Below are positions 17,082 to 25,998 of a stretch of DNA of 64,000 nucleotides, piece by piece; positions within the stretch are counted from its first letter, which is position 1, and each line of letters begins with the position of its first letter. Location: assembly GCA_016278725.1 (NCBI GenBank), contig JADQBG010000015.1, positions 62,001-126,000 of the forward strand. Direction: 5' to 3'. Below the pieces are notes generated by a model. It searched no databases. It had not been told where the DNA came from and saw nothing but the letters and a program-made list of their open reading frames with translations. Origin of the DNA: Actinomycetota bacterium. Lineage in GTDB: Bacteria; Actinomycetota; Thermoleophilia; RBG-16-64-13. A program made the position numbers and the translations under genes.

Positions 17082-18770
17082 ATGTCGTTGGAATCACTGA
17101 CCATTGACAGAGAGGCCAGGCGGGAAGGCAGGGATCTGGTCGACCTCATCGCCGCCGGGCTCACCGTCGTTGCCGCCCTCTACCTGTTGCGGGCGTACTC
17201 CTATCCGCTCTTCCACGCCATTTCTGAACTCTTCAGCGTCGTGGTGGCCGTGACGATCTTCATGATTGCCTGGAACACGCGCCGTATCGCGAGCAACAGC
17301 TACTTCCTCTTCGTGGGAATCGGACTGCTCTTCGTGGGGTTGGTGGACGGGCTGCACGCCCTGGCCTACCGGGGAATGAATGTCTTCGACGGGACCGACG
17401 TCGACCTGCCCACTCAACTGTGGCTGGCCGCCCGCTACTTGCAGACGGCGACTCTGGTCGGGGCGCCGTTCGTAATCGGGCGGGCGTTTCGCGGACCCGC
17501 GGTCTTCGCCGCCTTCGGCGTTGCCACCACGATTCTGCTCTGGTCGATCTTCGGAGGCTACTTCCCGGTGGCTTTCGTCGAGGGGCAGGGACTGACCACC
17601 TTCAAAGTGGCAAGCGAGTACCTAGTCTCCGCCCTGCTGGTGGCCGCTTTCTGGCTGACTTACTTCCGCCGCGATCACTTCGAGCCCCGGGTGTTGCGCC
17701 TGGTCATGCTGTCCATAGCCCTGACGGTTGCCGGTGAGGTCGCATTCACGCTTTACACCGATCCCTTCGGCTTCGCGAACTTCGTCGGACACTTTCTCAA
17801 GATCGCAGCCTTCTACTTCATCTACAAATCTCTGGTGCAGATCACCCTGGTCCGGCCCTACGGAGTCCTTTTCCGTGGGCTGAAGCAGAGCGAAGAGGCC
17901 CTGCGCGACAGCGAGCATCGCTACAGGGAGATCGCCGATTCGCTTCAGGAATCCCTGCTTTCGATCCCCTCCGAGCTTCCCGGGGTCGAGTTCGGCCACC
18001 TCTATCGCTCGGCCACTTCGGCGACGCGGGTAGGAGGCGACTTCTACGACATCTTCGAGCTGGGACACGGCAGAATCGGCGTGCTCATGGGCGACGTCTC
18101 CGGTAAGGGGCTACGGGCTGCGGCCATCACCTCGGTGGTGAAGAACAGTGTCCGCGCCTACGCCTACAACGGAGCGGGCCCGGCCGAGACCATGCGGCTG
18201 ACGAATACCGCTCTGCTTCGGACGATCGACCAGCAGTCTTTCGTCACCGCCTTTTACGGGGTGCTTGACACCGAGACCGGGTCCTTGACCTATTGCTCGG
18301 CGGGCCACCCTCCCGCTCTGCTCACCAGGAACGGAGGGACCCGCTCTCTCGACGTCGGCTCGCCGGTTCTCGGCGCCTTCCCGGACCTTCACTTCAAGCA
18401 GGGGGAGAACACCGTCGGGAGAGACGAGATCCTGGTGCTCTACACCGATGGCGTGACCGAGGCCAGACGCGGGTCCGAGTTCTTCGGAGAGGAAGGCTTG
18501 GTTCGAGCGCTCGGTGGTCTGAACGGCACGCCGGCCTCCGAAACCCCCGACGTCCTCTTTCGCCGGGTGCTGAACTTCAGCCAGGGACAACTGGGAGACG
18601 ACGTGGCCATTCTCGCGGTGAGACCCACCGAGTGGAAGGCCGAGGCAACGTCCGGCGCCTCCGCCGAACTGGACGAGAACGACTACGACGAGGAGTCCGA
18701 GGTCGACGACGCGCCGGATGCGGGGATCAGCCCCCAACCCGAGGCCGACGCGGTTGGCGCCACTTCATAG
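17082..18770 (+). CDS. MASE3 membrane sensor with SpoIIE-type serine phosphatase domain
   Basis: The 562-residue protein has seven membrane helices in the first 270 residues that match a MASE3 sensor (FVGIGLLFVGLVDGLHALAYRG), then a short coiled linker and a PP2C/SpoIIE domain (about 305-510). Metal and catalytic motifs are present: VGGDFYDIF, GDVSGKGLRAA, SAGHPPALL, LYTDGVTEARRG and QLGDDVAILAV. Such proteins dephosphorylate anti-anti-sigma factors. The ATG at 17082 sits very close to GAAGG, so TTG 17088 is an alternative start. The last 50 residues are acidic and disordered. An RsbW-like kinase at 22004 may be a partner. Confidence 0.9.
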   Translation: MSLESLTIDREARREGRDLVDLIAAGLTVVAALYLLRAYSYPLFHAISELFSVVVAVTIFMIAWNTRRIASNSYFLFVGIGLLFVGLVDGLHALAYRGMNVFDGTDVDLPTQLWLAARYLQTATLVGAPFVIGRAFRGPAVFAAFGVATTILLWSIFGGYFPVAFVEGQGLTTFKVASEYLVSALLVAAFWLTYFRRDHFEPRVLRLVMLSIALTVAGEVAFTLYTDPFGFANFVGHFLKIAAFYFIYKSLVQITLVRPYGVLFRGLKQSEEALRDSEHRYREIADSLQESLLSIPSELPGVEFGHLYRSATSATRVGGDFYDIFELGHGRIGVLMGDVSGKGLRAAAITSVVKNSVRAYAYNGAGPAETMRLTNTALLRTIDQQSFVTAFYGVLDTETGSLTYCSAGHPPALLTRNGGTRSLDVGSPVLGAFPDLHFKQGENTVGRDEILVLYTDGVTEARRGSEFFGEEGLVRALGGLNGTPASETPDVLFRRVLNFSQGQLGDDVAILAVRPTEWKAEATSGASAELDENDYDEESEVDDAPDAGISPQPEADAVGATS

Positions 18771-19391
18771 GCGCCAACTCATCCGGTCCACCGTGAAGCG
18801 CCGGTCACTCTCATGCAGGCCGATGTCCAACTCCGGGCCCACCGCCTCGGAGCGCTCCCCCACCCAGTTGAAGATCGAGAGCACCGCACGCAGCCTCTCA
18901 TCAAGCCCCGAGCCCTGCTCGAGTTCCCACTGAAGGCGCAGTCTGGCCTCTTGGGAAAGCCCCTCTCCCATCGCGGGTGGCGGCAGCAGGAGACCCCAGC
19001 TGACCAAGCGAGGCTCGGTTTGCACGCCGGCGGTGAAGCTGTAGAGCCGCACCGGCCCTCCCAACCTGTCTCCGTCGCGGACCGCCGCCGCGGAGGGCTT
19101 CTGTCCTGGTGGCCCGTAGGGGGGCTCGTAGGTGAAGGCCCAACCCGAATCCGGCTCGGATAACCACCGGGCCCTCCCCCCGATGTCCTCGGGAGACTGG
19201 ATGTCGGCGCGCCAGAGCCTTTCGAGTTGATCGCGGCCCAGTGACGAGGTTCCGGCGAGCAGGCCCCAGCCCATCTTGTGGACCCGACGTCGAGGGCCCC
19301 CACGCCCGGGCGAACCGCCGCCCTCTCCCGGCGGAGTCGCAAGGGCCAGGAGCACTCCCTCTTGGAAGGGGACGGCGATCAGCAGGCTCAC
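18765..19391 (-). CDS. hypothetical protein, N-terminus uncertain
   Basis: The open frame continues upstream to an ATG at 19607. I used GTG 19391 as the shortest defensible start, although no good ribosome site is visible, and the Trp- and His-rich residues upstream (GFEHWHWSGWGARR) could belong to the protein. The visible 208 residues contain EDIGGRARWLSEPDSGW, PVRLYSFTAGVQTEPR and ERSEAVGPELDIGLHESDRR. I recognise no family. The stop overlaps the convergent phosphatase gene by six bases. It is not clearly preferable to a non-coding reading. Confidence 0.4.
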   Translation of the reverse strand: MSLLIAVPFQEGVLLALATPPGEGGGSPGRGGPRRRVHKMGWGLLAGTSSLGRDQLERLWRADIQSPEDIGGRARWLSEPDSGWAFTYEPPYGPPGQKPSAAAVRDGDRLGGPVRLYSFTAGVQTEPRLVSWGLLLPPPAMGEGLSQEARLRLQWELEQGSGLDERLRAVLSIFNWVGERSEAVGPELDIGLHESDRRFTVDRMSWRL

Positions 19392-19740
19392 CGGGGGTGC
19401 CCACTCCCATACGGTTGGACGCCGGGCACCCCATCCGCTCCAATGCCAATGCTCAAAGCCGCAATCCTTCCTATCCCCATGCGCATGGTCTATCCCATCG
19501 ACCCAGCCCGGGTCACCCAAACCGTGCTTCTGGTGGTCCTCGTTCCCATGTTGCACGGTTCGCTCACCCGGCGAACGCCGGCCGCGCTTGGCCGCGCGTG
19601 ACCACACCTAGGTGTAGCCCCTTTGCGACTTGGCAATCTGAGTCCTAGCCCAGAGAGCCCGGTCCGGCGGATTCAGCGACGGAGCTTGGCTCTCATCATC
19701 GATCTTCGCCGAGGCGCGTACCAAAGGCAGACGCACAGAA
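19392..19740. other. stretch without a supported gene
   Basis: This 349-base interval may hold an N-terminal extension of the minus-strand hypothetical protein and the promoter of the topoisomerase gene at 19741. A short plus-strand frame near 19446-19601 lacks a ribosome site. No RNA gene, repeat or terminator was recognised. Confidence 0.4.
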
Positions 19741-20976
19741 ATGGCCGGACGAGCGGACAAAACGAACGGTAAGGGGCGCAACGAGCGGCTCCGGGATGCC
19801 TCGCCGGGCACCATGGACGCCTTGGCCCGCGCCTTTGCTCGCGAGGAGCAACCCGAACTGGTCTATCTGCCCGACGAGGAAGTCCCGGGAATCCGCCGAG
19901 TGCGCCGGGGAAAGGGCTTCAGCTACCACTGGGCCGACGGCAGCCTGATCGAGGACGGCTCCATCAGAGAACGGATCAGCCGCCTCGCGGTCCCGCCTGC
20001 CTGGACGGACGTGTGGATCTCGCCTCTGCCCGCGGGGCATCTGCAGGCGACAGGCAGGGACAAGCGCGGACGCAAGCAGTACCTCTACCACGAACGCTGG
20101 CGCGAAGTGCGTGACGCCAACAAATTCAATCGACTGGTTGCCTTCGGTCACGCCCTGCCCGAACTGCGCAGCCGGGCGGCGGCCGACGCGCGCCGCCGCC
20201 ATCTCTCCAAAGAAAAAGTGGTGGCCGTCGTAGTCCAACTCTTGGATGAAACCTTGATCCGCGTGGGCAACGAGGAGTACGCCCGCGACAACGACGCCTA
20301 CGGGCTCACCACACTGCGGGATGACCATGCGGAGATCTCCACCACTCGACTTCGCCTGGTTTTCCGGGGCAAGGGGGGCAAGGAGGCCCAGGTCGGGGTA
20401 CACAGCCGCCGCCTCGCCCGCATCGTCAAACGCTGCCAGGAACTGCCCGGCGAAGAGCTGTTCCAGTACATCGACGACAACGGCAACGCGAGAGCGATAA
20501 ACTCTGCCGACGTCAACGACTACCTCCGCGAGAACAGCAGCGAGCGCTTTTCGGCCAAGGACTTTCGCACCTGGGGAGGCACCAAGATAATGGCGGAGAG
20601 GCTCGCGTCCGGGGGCGGTTTCCAGAGCACCCGCGAGGCGGATCGTAAGATCAACGAAGCGCTCGACATAGTCGCCCATCACCTGAACAACACCCGCGCG
20701 GTGGCGCGCAGTTCTTACGTGCACCCGGCGGTGATCGATTCCTTCCGCGAGGGTCAGTTGACCGAACGCTGGCCGCTCCTCACCGGAGAGGGTCCCAAGA
20801 ACGAATGGCTCCGTCCGGAGGAGGTGGCCCTGTTGCGCCTCCTGGAGGAGCGGACGGTGCTCGACGAGAGCCTCGATATCGGCCTCCCCCCCGACAACGG
20901 CAAAGGGCCGGGCGCATCCCGAAACGGGGGCGCCGGGAACCGGAACGGCAGGAACGGGCGCGAAAGCGCTTCCTAG
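19741..20976 (+). CDS. DNA topoisomerase IB (poxvirus/Deinococcus type)
   Basis: The 411-residue protein relaxes supercoils by cutting one strand through a 3'-phosphotyrosine. The N-terminal domain has GKGFSYHWADGSLI and VPPAWTDVWISPLPAGHLQATGRD (read as two adjacent motifs). The catalytic domain has RVGNEEYARDNDAYGLTTLR, FRGKGGKE, AKDFRTWGGT and the nucleophile Tyr 326 in ARSSYVHP. The final 30 residues are Gly/Asn/Arg-rich and probably disordered. Bacterial IB enzymes are accessory to the essential topoisomerases. The L,D-transpeptidase gene starts 13 bases downstream. Confidence 0.95.
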   Translation: MAGRADKTNGKGRNERLRDASPGTMDALARAFAREEQPELVYLPDEEVPGIRRVRRGKGFSYHWADGSLIEDGSIRERISRLAVPPAWTDVWISPLPAGHLQATGRDKRGRKQYLYHERWREVRDANKFNRLVAFGHALPELRSRAAADARRRHLSKEKVVAVVVQLLDETLIRVGNEEYARDNDAYGLTTLRDDHAEISTTRLRLVFRGKGGKEAQVGVHSRRLARIVKRCQELPGEELFQYIDDNGNARAINSADVNDYLRENSSERFSAKDFRTWGGTKIMAERLASGGGFQSTREADRKINEALDIVAHHLNNTRAVARSSYVHPAVIDSFREGQLTERWPLLTGEGPKNEWLRPEEVALLRLLEERTVLDESLDIGLPPDNGKGPGASRNGGAGNRNGRNGRESAS

Positions 20977-20989
20977 GACGGCTGGAGGA

Positions 20990-21940
20990 ATGAAGCAGTA
21001 CTTGCGGCAAAGGCCGGCCGGCCTACCCAAAGGGCCGGGACCGTCCAAGCGACGAACCGGTGCTGGGATCGACGCCTTGGTATCGCCCGGGTGGCTCACC
21101 GCACCGGCACTGCTTCTGCTGGGCCTGGCGCTCTTTCTTCCGCTCACCCTCTTCTCGAGTGCCGCCGACAAGGTCCCGGCGGAGGCGGGCCACGACGCCG
21201 CGGCGGTCCCCGCTGCGGCGGTCACCTGGACGGAGGCGCTGGGCCAAAATCCGGCTTCCCGCGCCTACCCCCGCCTCATCAAAGCGCCGCCGCCGGCCCC
21301 TCTGGCCACGCCGGCCCCCCGGCCCGCGCCCGCGCCGCTGCAGATGGCCGGCGTGCTCCGCACCGATCTCGCGGTCTACGACGCCCCGCCACCGCAGGGC
21401 CGTGTCGCGAAGACGCTGCCCGCAATCGACGCCTATGGGGAACGCTCCGTGGTGCGCGCGCTTCGCGCGAGCTACGACCGGCAGGGCGAGCGCTGGCTCG
21501 AGGTGCTGCTGCCTACGCCGCCCAACGAAACTCGAGGCTGGGTGCGCGAGTCCGGGCTCGAGGTTAGCCCGCGGGAATACGACATCCTGGTCGATCTTTC
21601 GGACCACACCCTGCAGTTGCGCAAGAACGGTGAAACCGTCGCCACCTACCAGGTCGCGGTGGGGACTTCGGGCACCCCGACTCCCCAGGGCGAATTCTTC
21701 ATCACCGTGCACGTGCCCAACCCTGGTGGGGCCTATGGCGTGCTCGCGCTCGGTCTGAGCGCCTACTCCGAAGTGCTCAAGGATTGGCCCGGAGGAGGCC
21801 AGGCGGCCATTCACGGGACCAATCGCCCGGACCTCATCGGCAGCAGTGTGAGCCACGGCTGCATCAGGATGACAAATGCAGACGTCCTCGAGGTGGGGAG
21901 GTTGGCGCCGGTGGGAACCCCGGTCCGCGTCGTTCCCTAG
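20990..21940 (+). CDS. L,D-transpeptidase (YkuD domain) with N-terminal membrane anchor
   Basis: The 316-residue protein has a basic N-terminus, a membrane helix or signal anchor (about 35-57), a Pro/Ala-rich linker, a segment resembling an SH3-type cell-wall module (about 115-190) and a C-terminal YkuD domain (about 200-316). The active site is SHGCIRM with Cys 291 and a preceding His in AAIHGTN. It would form 3-3 peptidoglycan cross-links or attach proteins outside the membrane. GGAGG lies almost against the ATG, so a slightly later start is possible. It is likely co-transcribed with the topoisomerase gene. Confidence 0.9.
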   Translation: MKQYLRQRPAGLPKGPGPSKRRTGAGIDALVSPGWLTAPALLLLGLALFLPLTLFSSAADKVPAEAGHDAAAVPAAAVTWTEALGQNPASRAYPRLIKAPPPAPLATPAPRPAPAPLQMAGVLRTDLAVYDAPPPQGRVAKTLPAIDAYGERSVVRALRASYDRQGERWLEVLLPTPPNETRGWVRESGLEVSPREYDILVDLSDHTLQLRKNGETVATYQVAVGTSGTPTPQGEFFITVHVPNPGGAYGVLALGLSAYSEVLKDWPGGGQAAIHGTNRPDLIGSSVSHGCIRMTNADVLEVGRLAPVGTPVRVVP

Positions 21941-22003
21941 CCGGGAGCGCGAGACGAGCCCGCGGCACTATTCCTAACCCTCTCGCCCGGCCGGATGGAA
22001 GCG

Positions 22004-22408
22004 CTAGGCCTGCTCGCGCTTCTGCGAGATGTCTTCCAGGGTCAAGCGGATGGCGGTCTCACCCGTCTCGAGGCGGGTGATCTGCACCTCGTCCATCAGC
22101 GAGATCATCAGAGGCAGGCCCAACCCGCGATGTGCCCGTTTTTCGGGATCGCGCTGAGAGCCCAGGCGAAACTCTCCCTGGCTGACTATTTCGAAGATGA
22201 GGACCTCACCGTCCAGCCACGAGGTGATCTTGATGTCACCGCTCTGACCGGGAACGTGTTCGACGGCGTTGGCGCAGGCCTCGGACACGCAGAGTTTGAG
22301 GTTGTAGCTGTGTTGCCGGTCCAAGCCAAGGGTCGAAGCAACCCCTTCGACGAACTCGCGAACCCCGGAGAGCGCCTCCAGATTGGGGGGAACCGTGCAA
22401 TCACCCAT
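22004..22408 (-). CDS. RsbW-like serine kinase / anti-sigma ATPase
   Basis: ATG 22408 has a weak AGAAG site; a TTG at 22423 is possible. The 134-residue GHKL protein has the N box LCVSEACANAVEHV, the G1-like segment LIFEIVSQGEF and the G2-like segment RGLGLPLMISLMDEV, with the size and single-domain layout of RsbW/SpoIIAB-type kinases (HATPase_c_2). These bind a sigma factor or phosphorylate an anti-sigma antagonist. No sigma factor or STAS protein is adjacent, so partners must be elsewhere. The SpoIIE-type phosphatase at 17082 is the nearest candidate. Confidence 0.85.
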   Translation of the reverse strand: MGDCTVPPNLEALSGVREFVEGVASTLGLDRQHSYNLKLCVSEACANAVEHVPGQSGDIKITSWLDGEVLIFEIVSQGEFRLGSQRDPEKRAHRGLGLPLMISLMDEVQITRLETGETAIRLTLEDISQKREQA

Positions 22409-22561
22409 GTGTCTTCTGACCAACTCCGATAACCCGCTTCTTCGTGCCCCTATGCCCGACAGGTCTTTTCCTTCCCCCGCCTGATTGCGCGAAACTTAAG
22501 TGCCCTGAATCCCCCGAATGAGTCGCGGACATGGGAGGGCAGGCAATCGCCTACATACCCG

Positions 22562-22598
22562 CAAAAAACGAGAGAGGGGACCGAATCGGTCCCCTCTC
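22562..22598 (-). terminator. rho-independent terminator of the AOR gene
   Basis: A 13+1+13 perfect inverted repeat (22572-22598, arms GAGAGGGGACCGA and TCGGTCCCCTCTC) is followed on the minus strand by TTTTTT (22563-22568). It lies about 90 bases after the stop of the aldehyde ferredoxin oxidoreductase gene. Confidence 0.85.
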
Positions 22599-22686
22599 CA
22601 AGCAAATCTCCCTACCCGGCGGAATCAGCCGCCCCCAAAGAGGCTGCTCGACGCCCGCTCCGGACGGGATGCCGTTCGTTGCCGGG

Positions 22687-24468
22687 CTAGACCTCGGCGT
22701 CCTTTGACTCGCCGCTCACGCGCGGATCCAACACTGGAGACCAGCCGCATACCTGATCCAACTCGTCGGAGGCCACGTCCCAGACCGTGTCGTGGGGCGG
22801 CAGCTTCTCGTCCGAGAAGAATTGCGGCAGGCGGTCGTCTTCCTTTGTGAATCCGGCTCCGCGGTTGAACTTCCGCTCCATCTCCAGCACGTCTTTGCCC
22901 TGCTGCGCCATACCCGCGACATCGATCTCCTCGCCGTACATGGCCGAGACCATCTCGGGGATGGCGGCCAGCGAGTCGGGCTGATCCAGGCAGGCGAAGG
23001 CCAGGAACACGCAGAGCCCGGTGCTGTCGAAGAAGGCGGCGGTCGCTTCCTGCAGGCCTTGCGAGAGCACGCACTGCCCCGTCTTGGACAGAGGATCGAC
23101 CTGGCCACCCACGTTCAGGATGTTGGTGGCGACGGCGTAACCCGCGGTGTGGTCGGCACCCATGGTGCTGGTCGCGTAGGTGGCGCCGATGCCTTTTACC
23201 GCACGGGGGTCGTAGGCAGGGATCCCCTGGCCCTTGACGGTGGGGATGTGCGCCACGTTCCACAGCTCGCCGGCGTGCTGCGTGCCGTTGCCCATTGCTT
23301 GGCCGAACTCGGTGTTGTTCTTGATGTCCTCGAAGACCGCGAGCATCTTCCCGGTGTCTCCCCAGGGGATCTTGCCCGCGTCCATGGCCACGGCCATGGT
23401 GTCACCCATGTCGATGGTGTCCAGGCCGAGGTCGTCGCACCAGCGGTCCATGTGGGCGATGGCGTCCAGGTCGTCGTTCATGCAGTTGGCGCCGAAGGCC
23501 CAGATGGTCTCGTACTCGACTCCCGAGGAGACGTAGTTGCCGTCCTCGTCGTTGTAGACGTTGGAGCAATGGACCACGCACCCGGTCATGCAGGCGTGCT
23601 CGGGACGGCCACCGCGCTTCTTGGCGCGGTCGGCCAGCTCTTCGCCCGAGATCTTCTCGGCGTTGTCAAAACGGCCGAAGTGGAAGTTCTTGGTGGGCAG
23701 GCCGCCGGCCTCGTTGATGATGTTGACCAGGATGGCGGTGCCGTAGGCGGGGAGGCCCTGACCCGTCACCGGATGCTCTTTGAGCCCGTCGACCAGCGTC
23801 TTGCGGGCGGTCTTGAAGCGCTCTTCGTCGGCCAGTTGGGGGCGCGGAGCTCCTGCGTCGTCCACCACGATCGCCTTGAGGCCGCGCTTGCCCATCACCG
23901 CGCCCACGCCGCCGCGGCCCGCGTGCCGGGCGGGATGGCCTTCGGGATCGGTCACGGCCACGGAGGAGTTGCGCATGCCGTGCTCGCCCGCGGGACCCAC
24001 CTGGATGGTCGCCACTTTCTCACCGTATTTGGCGCGAAGGGCGTCGGCCGTCTCGTAGTTGAGCTTGCCCCAGAGGTCGCCGGCGTCTTCGAGCACGGCC
24101 CCGTCGCTGTTGACCTTGAGAACGTACTTCTTGTCGCCCGGATCACCTTCGACGATGATGGCGCCGATGCCCAGCCGCGCCAGTTTCTGCGAGGCCTGGC
24201 CACCCACGTTGGCTTCCTTGATTCCGCCGGTCAGCGGGCTCTTGGCGCCCACGGACAGCCGCGAGGAGTTCGGGGCGGTGGTCCCCCCCAGCAGGCCGGT
24301 GGCAAAGACGATCTTGTTGTCCGGGCCCAGCGGGTCGGCCTGCGGATCGACCTCGGCGGCGATGATGCTCGAGGTGAGGAAGCGCCCACCCAGGAGCTTC
24401 CAATCAGCCGGCATATCCTCGGTCTTTACCGTACCGTCCGACACGTTCACGCGAATAATCTTCCTCAT
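22687..24468 (-). CDS. aldehyde:ferredoxin oxidoreductase (tungsten-dependent family)
   Basis: ATG 24468 follows GGAGGAG. The 593-residue cytoplasmic enzyme would oxidise aldehydes to acids with ferredoxin, using a tungsto-bispterin and a [4Fe-4S] cluster. Family motifs are GGRFLTSSIIAAEVDP, TAPNSSRLSVGAKSPLTGG and GRGGVGAVMGKRGLKAI. The cluster motif reads CMTGCVVHC (CX3CX3C), one residue longer in the first gap than the second AOR of this window (CX2CX3C); a later Cys (LCVFLAFACLD) may be the fourth ligand. It is downstream of a methanol-dehydrogenase-like Fe-ADH, so the pair could take an alcohol to an acid. Confidence 0.93.
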   Translation of the reverse strand: MRKIIRVNVSDGTVKTEDMPADWKLLGGRFLTSSIIAAEVDPQADPLGPDNKIVFATGLLGGTTAPNSSRLSVGAKSPLTGGIKEANVGGQASQKLARLGIGAIIVEGDPGDKKYVLKVNSDGAVLEDAGDLWGKLNYETADALRAKYGEKVATIQVGPAGEHGMRNSSVAVTDPEGHPARHAGRGGVGAVMGKRGLKAIVVDDAGAPRPQLADEERFKTARKTLVDGLKEHPVTGQGLPAYGTAILVNIINEAGGLPTKNFHFGRFDNAEKISGEELADRAKKRGGRPEHACMTGCVVHCSNVYNDEDGNYVSSGVEYETIWAFGANCMNDDLDAIAHMDRWCDDLGLDTIDMGDTMAVAMDAGKIPWGDTGKMLAVFEDIKNNTEFGQAMGNGTQHAGELWNVAHIPTVKGQGIPAYDPRAVKGIGATYATSTMGADHTAGYAVATNILNVGGQVDPLSKTGQCVLSQGLQEATAAFFDSTGLCVFLAFACLDQPDSLAAIPEMVSAMYGEEIDVAGMAQQGKDVLEMERKFNRGAGFTKEDDRLPQFFSDEKLPPHDTVWDVASDELDQVCGWSPVLDPRVSGESKDAEV

Positions 24469-24503
24469 TCGCTCCTCCTGGTCGTGTATTTCCAAATGGG
24501 AAA

Positions 24504-24534
24504 CGGAGGGAGGGAGACCAAGCTCCCTCCTCCG
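24504..24534 (-). terminator. hairpin between Fe-ADH and AOR genes, possible attenuator
   Basis: CGGAGGGAGGGAG and CTCCCTCCTCCG can pair with one bulge around an ACCAAG loop. On the minus strand only a short GTTT follows, so it would terminate weakly or protect the transcript. It lies 60 bases after the Fe-ADH stop. Confidence 0.45.
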
Positions 24535-24593
24535 CTAATCCTACTGATCGCCGCCCCGAATTGCACGGCCTTTATGCAGACTGATTGCGCCTA

Positions 24594-25757
24594 CTACAGG
24601 GCCGACCGGTAGATCTCGACCACGTCGTCCTCGGTCGGGCAACGCGGGTTGGTGAGACCGCAGGCATCCTTCTGCGCATTCTCGGCCATGGTCCGCAGAT
24701 CCTCTTCCTTGACGCCCAACTCGGAGAGCCCGGCGGGGATGCCGATGTCGCTCGAGAGCTGCTTGATGGCGTCCAGGGCCTTCTCGGCGGCGTCGCGCTT
24801 GCTCATGCCTTCGACCGGAACTCCCAGAGCCACGGCGATGTCGACGAAGCGGTCCACCTTGGCGATCATGTTGAAGCGCTCCACCGCGGGCAACAGGATG
24901 GCGTTGCAGACCCCGTGGGGCAGGTCGTAGAAACCGCCCAGCTGGTGGGCCATGGCGTGCACGTGGCCCAGAGAAGCGTTGTTGAAGGCCATTCCCGCCA
25001 GGTACTCGGCGTAGGCCATGTTGTCCCGGGCCACCATGTCCTCGCCGTTGGCCACGGCGCCGCGCAGGTTGTCGGAGATCAGCTCCATGGCCTTGATGGC
25101 GCAGGCGTCGGTCACCGGAGTGGCGGCCGTGGACACATAGGCCTCGATCGCGTGAGTCAGGGCGTCCATGCCGGTTGCGGCCGTCAGGCTGGGGGGCATG
25201 CCCTTGTGGGTGACGGGGTCGTTGATCGCGACTCTCGGGGTCACCTGCCAGTCGACGATGGCCATCTTCACCTTGCGGCTGGTGTCGGTGATGATGCAGA
25301 AGCGGGTCATCTCCGAAGCGGTGCCGGCGGTGGTGTTGATCGCGATGAAGGGCGGCAGAGGCTTGGTGGACTGGTCCACGCCCTCATAGTCGTGGATTTT
25401 GCCGCCGTTCGAGACCACCAGACCGATACCCTTGCCGGCGTCGTGCGGCGAACCGCCGCCGAGGCTGATCAGGGAGTCGCAGTTGTTGTCCGCGTAGACC
25501 TTGGCCCCGTCATGGACGTTCGTGTCGGTCGGGTTGGGAATCACTTCGTCGAAGATGAAGGGCTCGGCGCCCGCTTCCTTGACCAGGCCGACGATCTGAT
25601 CGGTCAGGCCGGCCTTGCTGAGGCCCTTGTCCGTCACGATCAGCGGGCGCTTCATGCCCAGCGCCTTGACCTGGTTCGGGAGTTCCTTCAAAGAGCCGAC
25701 GCCCATCAGGGACACCGTCGGGATGAAGAATCCGTAAGTTTGCTCGCCTACCGCCAT
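24594..25757 (-). CDS. iron-containing alcohol dehydrogenase (NAD-dependent methanol dehydrogenase-like)
   Basis: ATG 25757 has AAGGAGG. The 387-residue group III ADH has the N-terminal NAD domain with LISLGGGSPHDAGKGI, and the C-terminal helical domain with metal ligands in ATGMDALTHAIEAYVS (Asp/His region), HAMAHQLGGFYDLPHG and GVCNAILLP. Overall wording is closest to the methanol/1,3-propanediol dehydrogenase branch. It would interconvert alcohols and aldehydes with NAD. The AOR follows in the same direction, suggesting sequential oxidation. A 13-bp palindrome lies about 150 bases before the start. Confidence 0.93.
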   Translation of the reverse strand: MAVGEQTYGFFIPTVSLMGVGSLKELPNQVKALGMKRPLIVTDKGLSKAGLTDQIVGLVKEAGAEPFIFDEVIPNPTDTNVHDGAKVYADNNCDSLISLGGGSPHDAGKGIGLVVSNGGKIHDYEGVDQSTKPLPPFIAINTTAGTASEMTRFCIITDTSRKVKMAIVDWQVTPRVAINDPVTHKGMPPSLTAATGMDALTHAIEAYVSTAATPVTDACAIKAMELISDNLRGAVANGEDMVARDNMAYAEYLAGMAFNNASLGHVHAMAHQLGGFYDLPHGVCNAILLPAVERFNMIAKVDRFVDIAVALGVPVEGMSKRDAAEKALDAIKQLSSDIGIPAGLSELGVKEEDLRTMAENAQKDACGLTNPRCPTEDDVVEIYRSAL

Positions 25758-25903
25758 GGTTCCTCCTTGTTGACATCTGACGAGAGGCGGTCGCCTCCCG
25801 CTGCACCCCCCTGAACTGATTCGGGGTGAAGCCGGCCCCGCGTCCGGCAATGGTCAGACTTTAACCGGAGATCACCATGCTTACCTCGTCTGGGAGATTA
25901 GGA

Positions 25904-25916
25904 TTGGACTGTCCAA
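25904..25916. promoter_or_regulatory. operator-like palindrome between Fe-ADH and response regulator genes
   Basis: TTGGAC-T-GTCCAA is a perfect 6+1+6 inverted repeat in the 241-base gap upstream of the Fe-ADH gene. It is a candidate site for the LuxR-type regulator encoded next door. No partner promoter elements could be assigned. Confidence 0.4.
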
Positions 25917-25998
25917 AAGGACGAATCGAGGATCTGCCCCGAAAGCCACCGCCCGCCCGGAGGAATGCGGCCAGGCCTCGGGGAGAACGGAGGGAGAT

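Noticed and set aside
19446-19601. Small hydrophobic plus-strand protein (starting MPMLKAAILPIPMRMVYP)
   Set aside because: No ribosome site, no promoter-like sequence, and it overlaps the possible N-terminal extension of a minus-strand frame.
22792-24612. A 606-codon plus-strand frame opposite the aldehyde ferredoxin oxidoreductase gene
   Set aside because: Same reasoning: complete overlap with a well-supported AOR gene, no ribosome site, low-complexity translation.
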